From assembly GCA_034408745.1 (NCBI GenBank), contig JAWXCM010000016.1, forward strand, positions 1 to 25,450: a stretch of 25,450 nt of DNA, given 5' to 3'. Origin of the DNA: JAWXCM01 sp034408745. GTDB taxonomy: Bacteria; Acidobacteriota; Terriglobia; Bryobacterales; Bryobacteraceae. The translations under genes and the position numbers were made by a program. Shown piece by piece: positions 22,270-25,450 of the stretch. The notes beneath the pieces are model-generated. The model saw nothing but the letters and a program-made list of their open reading frames with translations. It was not told the origin of the DNA and did not search any database. How positions within the stretch are numbered: position 1 is the stretch's first letter; the number at the start of each line of letters is the position of its first letter.

Positions 22270-24405
22270 ATGAGTTCCAGCGGACAGCGGAAAAAGATGC
22301 CGACTTTGGTCGAAGTTGTACCGGTTGCCGAGGAACCAAATCTCAGAGATCCGGAGTTGTACCTCAATCGCGAACTGAGCCTGCTGGCCTTTCAGCACCG
22401 CGTTCTGGAGGAAGCCCAGGATGAGCGAAACCCGCTGCTGGATCGGGTGAAATTCCTTTCCATTGTGGGCTCGAACCTGGACGAATTCTTCATGGTGCGA
22501 GTTGCCGGCTTGCTGACTCAGGTGGAAGCGGGAAGTCGCGAGGCTGGCCCGGATGGCCTGAGCGCCTCGTCGCAACTGGTCGCTATACGGCGCGAAGTGA
22601 AGAAACTCCTGGCCGACGCGTGGAGGTGCTGGCGGGATTCGCTGCTTCCGGCGCTGCGGGAGAATGGAATCGAGATCCTCGATTATGAGGACCTGACAGT
22701 ACGGCAGCAGGAAATCGCCAGAAAGTATTTCCGCGACACCGTATTTCCGGTTTTGACGCCGCTCGCCTTCGACCCCAGCCGCCCTTTTCCTCACATTTCC
22801 AACCTGAGCGTCAATCTTGCCATCACGATCGACGACAAGGGCACCGAGAAGTTCGCCAGACTTAAGATCCCGCCCCTGATGCCATTCGTTTTGCTGCAGA
22901 AGCCGGGGAAGTATACGCGCCGCCGGCCGCCCAAAACGCTGCCGCTGGTGTGGCTCGATCAGGTGATTACGGCGAATCTGGCTGACTTGTTTCCCGGCAT
23001 GACGGTTCGGGAGGCGCACCCGTTCCACATTACGCGCGACTCCGATCTGGCGATTCGGGAACTGGAAGGCGATGACCTGCTGGAGACCGTGGAAGAAGGC
23101 GTCCGGCAGCGTCGATTCGGCAGCGTGGTCCGGCTGATGGTGACCGATAACATGCCGGCGGATATGCTCGAGATTCTCAGCACCAATCTGGAGATTGAGC
23201 GCCGCGACATCTACAAGGTTCACGGCCAGCTGAGCCTGGGCAGGCTGATGGCACTGTACAAACTCGACCGGCCCGATCTGAAAGAGGCCACGTTCGTCCC
23301 GGCGGTTCCGGCGAGTCTGCACGAAGACGAGGACGAGGACATCTTTGCTGCGATTCGGCGCCGCGACATCCTTCTGCACCACCCATTCGATTCCTTTCAG
23401 CCTGTGGTCGATTTCGTACGAAAGGCCGCGCACGATCCCAACGTGCTGGCCATCAAGATGACGCTGTATCGCGTTGGCCGCAACTCTCCCATTGTTGAGG
23501 CGCTGCTGGAAGCGATGGAAAACGGCAAGCAGGTGGCCGTGCTGGTGGAGTTGAAGGCCCGGTTTGACGAGGAGAGCAACATTGAGTGGGCTCGCGCGCT
23601 GGAACGCGAAGGCGTCCATGTGGTGTACGGCCTGGTGGGCCTGAAGATCCACTGCAAGACGACGATGATCGTGCGCCGGGAAGGCGAGACTATCCGCCGC
23701 TATCTGCATCTGGCAACCGGCAACTACAACGTTGTGACGTCGCACCTCTACACGGATCTGGGGCTTCTGACGTGTAATCAGGAACTGGCGGCCGATACAA
23801 CCGATTTATTCAACTATCTGACCGGTTATTCTGCGAAATCGGATTACCGCAGGCTGCTGGTGGCTCCGGTGAATTTGCGGGACCGTCTGCAGCAACTGAT
23901 CCGCAGAGAGATCGAATTACACCGGCAGCTCGGTGCTGGGCGGCTCATTTTTAAAATGAATGCGCTGGTGGACCCGCAGATGATCCGCCTGCTGTATACG
24001 GCATCCCAGGCCGGCGTTCAGGTGGACCTGCTGATTCGCGGAATCTGCTGTTTGCGCCCCGGAGTGGCAGGAGTTAGCGATAATATCCGCGTTCGCAGTA
24101 TTGTGGGCCGTTTTTTGGAGCACAGCCGAATTTACTATTTCCGAAATGCGGGGGATCGCGAGATCTACCTGGGAAGCGCCGACATGATGCAGCGCAACAT
24201 TAATCGCCGGGTGGAAGTGATGTTTCCGCTTCGCGAAGAGGAGCACCGCGCTGAAGTCGAGCGGGTGTTGCTTCTGTACCTTGCCGATAATGTGAAAGCG
24301 CGCGAAATGGCCAGCGATGGTACTTACTCGCGCCCGACGCCCGAGACCAACACCTTAAACGCACAAGAGTCTTTAATTCCCGCCTCTGATTCGGAAACAA
24401 AGTAA
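22270..24405 (+). CDS. ppk1: Polyphosphate kinase 1
   Basis: PPK1 makes long-chain polyphosphate from ATP, for phosphate storage and stress response. The 711-residue product has all four regions: the N domain (LYLNRELSLLAFQHRVLEEA), the head domain (about 120-320) and two phospholipase-D-like C domains. The autophosphorylated histidine is His461 in VGLKIHCKTTMIVRREG, and the following HLATGNYNVVTSHLYTDLGL is a family hallmark. The last domain has YFRNAGDREIYLGSADMMQR. ATG 22270 fits the family start. The longer open frame from 22030 overlaps the divergent dehydrogenase and is not used. The length is normal and nothing is odd. The kinase downstream has its own promoter. Confidence 0.97.
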   Translation: MSSSGQRKKMPTLVEVVPVAEEPNLRDPELYLNRELSLLAFQHRVLEEAQDERNPLLDRVKFLSIVGSNLDEFFMVRVAGLLTQVEAGSREAGPDGLSASSQLVAIRREVKKLLADAWRCWRDSLLPALRENGIEILDYEDLTVRQQEIARKYFRDTVFPVLTPLAFDPSRPFPHISNLSVNLAITIDDKGTEKFARLKIPPLMPFVLLQKPGKYTRRRPPKTLPLVWLDQVITANLADLFPGMTVREAHPFHITRDSDLAIRELEGDDLLETVEEGVRQRRFGSVVRLMVTDNMPADMLEILSTNLEIERRDIYKVHGQLSLGRLMALYKLDRPDLKEATFVPAVPASLHEDEDEDIFAAIRRRDILLHHPFDSFQPVVDFVRKAAHDPNVLAIKMTLYRVGRNSPIVEALLEAMENGKQVAVLVELKARFDEESNIEWARALEREGVHVVYGLVGLKIHCKTTMIVRREGETIRRYLHLATGNYNVVTSHLYTDLGLLTCNQELAADTTDLFNYLTGYSAKSDYRRLLVAPVNLRDRLQQLIRREIELHRQLGAGRLIFKMNALVDPQMIRLLYTASQAGVQVDLLIRGICCLRPGVAGVSDNIRVRSIVGRFLEHSRIYYFRNAGDREIYLGSADMMQRNINRRVEVMFPLREEEHRAEVERVLLLYLADNVKAREMASDGTYSRPTPETNTLNAQESLIPASDSETK

Positions 24406-24409
24406 GTCC

Positions 24410-24438
24410 TTGACTGAGTGCCAGGTATTCGATAGTGT
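24410..24438 (+). promoter_or_regulatory. Sigma-70-like promoter of the sensor kinase gene
   Basis: TTGACT (24410-24415) and TAGTGT (24433-24438) are separated by exactly 17 bases. The -10 ends nine bases before ATG 24448. This is the best -35/-10 pair in the window and also has the leaderless geometry, although a weak AGGTGG lies just before the ATG. Confidence 0.6.
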
Positions 24439-24447
24439 CAGGTGGAA

Positions 24448-25450
24448 ATGCCCTGGAGCTCCAAACTCGATTCGCGTGTCCCTGAGCGCATAACAACACT
24501 GTATGTGGTGTTTGGCGCGGCGTGGATCTATGTGTCGGATCTCGTGGAAGGTGGCGCCAGTTTCCACAGCTTTCCGCCTGGTGTTCAAACCATAAAAGGA
24601 CTGGGTTTTGTCCTTGCAACTGGCGGACTCCTGTACCTCTTGCTGGTTCGCGTTTTCGCCCGTCTGAGACGCTCACAACTGGCACTGCAGATGACGCAGT
24701 TCGTCACCGACCACGCAAGTGAGGCTGTGCTGTGGATCGAGCCCAGCGGCGGCTTCCGCTATGCCAATCGCGCCGCCTGTTCCAGCTTCGGTCACACCGA
24801 GACACAGCTGCTGGCGCTCACCATTTTTGATATCGACCATGACCTGACGCGTCAGGAATGGACTTCCCTCTGGCGGGACCTGGAGGAACGCGGGACGCTT
24901 CGGCTGGAACGCGTGCACGTAAAGCGGGATGGAGCGCGATTCCCGGTCGAGATCGCGTCAAACTACGTGCGCTTCGGCACCGACGTGGTTGCCTGCGTGT
25001 TCATCCGCGACACCAGCGAGCGGAGGAGAATGGAAGAGGCTCTGCGCGAAAGCGAAGAACGCCTTGGGCGGGCCATGTATGAAGCCCCGTTTCCGGTGAT
25101 GCTGCACGCCGAAGACGGCTCGATTCTGCTGCTCAGCCGAACCTGGACCGAACGCAGCGGGTACACGGCTGAGGACATCCCCACGGTGGAGCAGTGGCTG
25201 GAAAAATCGGGTGTCGGAACGTGGGCCGCGATGAAGGAAAAGTATCGGCTGGCGACCACCTTCGACGAAGGGACCGTGCAGATCAAAGCCAAAAACGGCA
25301 CGACGCGCGAGTGGGTTCTGCAGTCGAGCCCATTAGGCGCACTCCCCGACGGACGCCGGATGCTGGTTACGATGGCGCTGGACAGCACGGAGCGGTCGGC
25401 ATTGATGCGTCAGTACATGCAGGCGCAGAAGATGGAGGCGGTGGGGCGGC
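24448..25450 (+). CDS. Membrane PAS sensor histidine kinase, N-terminal part (runs off right edge)
   Basis: The frame from ATG 24448 stays open to the window end (334 codons). Two membrane helices come first: ITTLYVVFGAAWIYVSDLV (about 15-33) and KGLGFVLATGGLLYLLLVRV (about 50-69). This is a common input module of PAS kinases and diguanylate cyclases. A PAS domain follows (about 82-200: EAVLWIEPSGGFRYANRAAC, then a PAC-like end VVACVFIRDTSERRRMEEAL). A second PAS starts at LRESEERLGRAMYEAPFPVM. The last visible residues, QAQKMEAVGR, are the usual lead into a HisKA box with its phospho-accepting His, which lies outside the window. The output could include a receiver domain (hybrid kinase). It starts 42 bases after ppk1. 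Confidence 0.88.
   Translation, partial: MPWSSKLDSRVPERITTLYVVFGAAWIYVSDLVEGGASFHSFPPGVQTIKGLGFVLATGGLLYLLLVRVFARLRRSQLALQMTQFVTDHASEAVLWIEPSGGFRYANRAACSSFGHTETQLLALTIFDIDHDLTRQEWTSLWRDLEERGTLRLERVHVKRDGARFPVEIASNYVRFGTDVVACVFIRDTSERRRMEEALRESEERLGRAMYEAPFPVMLHAEDGSILLLSRTWTERSGYTAEDIPTVEQWLEKSGVGTWAAMKEKYRLATTFDEGTVQIKAKNGTTREWVLQSSPLGALPDGRRMLVTMALDSTERSALMRQYMQAQKMEAVGR

Noticed and set aside
22210..23745. 511-codon open frame on the minus strand
   Set aside because: Antisense to ppk1, rich in His, Gln and Arg, with no domain. It is a shadow of high-GC codon bias.
1..25450. CRISPR array, tRNA, rRNA, transposase or phage genes
   Set aside because: No regularly spaced repeats, cloverleaf or rRNA signature, or integrase/transposase motifs were seen by reading both strands.

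Overview
The window is high-GC bacterial DNA. Its gene families suggest an Acidobacteriota member of the Bryobacterales/Solibacter type: TadE/TadE/TadG genes without a nearby Tad motor, a PEP-CTERM sorting signal, PQQ-type beta-propellers, an M16 protease, a Tat-exported sulfatase and PEGA-domain proteins. This placement rests on recognised family style; no marker gene is present. No rRNA, tRNA, CRISPR array, IS element or phage gene was seen.

Left part (1-8.7 kb). After the edge of a secreted CX4CH protein (minus) come an intact mutY (minus) and a divergent MFS gene (plus) with one frameshift. A strikingly decayed zone follows. It holds a membrane-anchored polysaccharide deacetylase remnant with at least five indels and a damaged metal motif, a second MFS exporter broken at two places, a remnant with an internal stop, a bare NtrC-type DNA-binding domain, and a PEP-CTERM protein whose frame is cut by one TGA just before its sorting signal. 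Intact genes sit among these: a TerC-family membrane protein and three small hypothetical genes.

Middle part (8.7-17.1 kb). A TadE-TadE-TadG operon is followed by a small secreted Cys protein, a GNAT acetyltransferase (minus), a secreted PEGA-domain protein with a terminator-like hairpin, a PQQ-like beta-propeller protein with a single-base frameshift, a 43-residue membrane peptide, and an ABC-2 exporter permease tightly followed by a Tat-exported sulfatase.

Right part (17.1-25.4 kb). This part is intact housekeeping and signalling: a two-half M16 protease, a 71-residue antitoxin-like protein, an NYN-domain nuclease (minus), a zinc alcohol dehydrogenase (minus), a divergent polyphosphate kinase, and a PAS sensor histidine kinase running off the edge.

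Two window-wide patterns stand out. First, disrupted genes are concentrated in 2.6-8.6 kb while long genes elsewhere are clean, which argues for real decay more than uniform sequencing error. Second, at least eight genes have a TANNNT hexamer ending 6-9 bases before the start codon and little or no Shine-Dalgarno sequence, whereas most operon-internal genes have good ones. That suggests frequent leaderless transcription. I did not find a convincing new defence or biosynthetic system.
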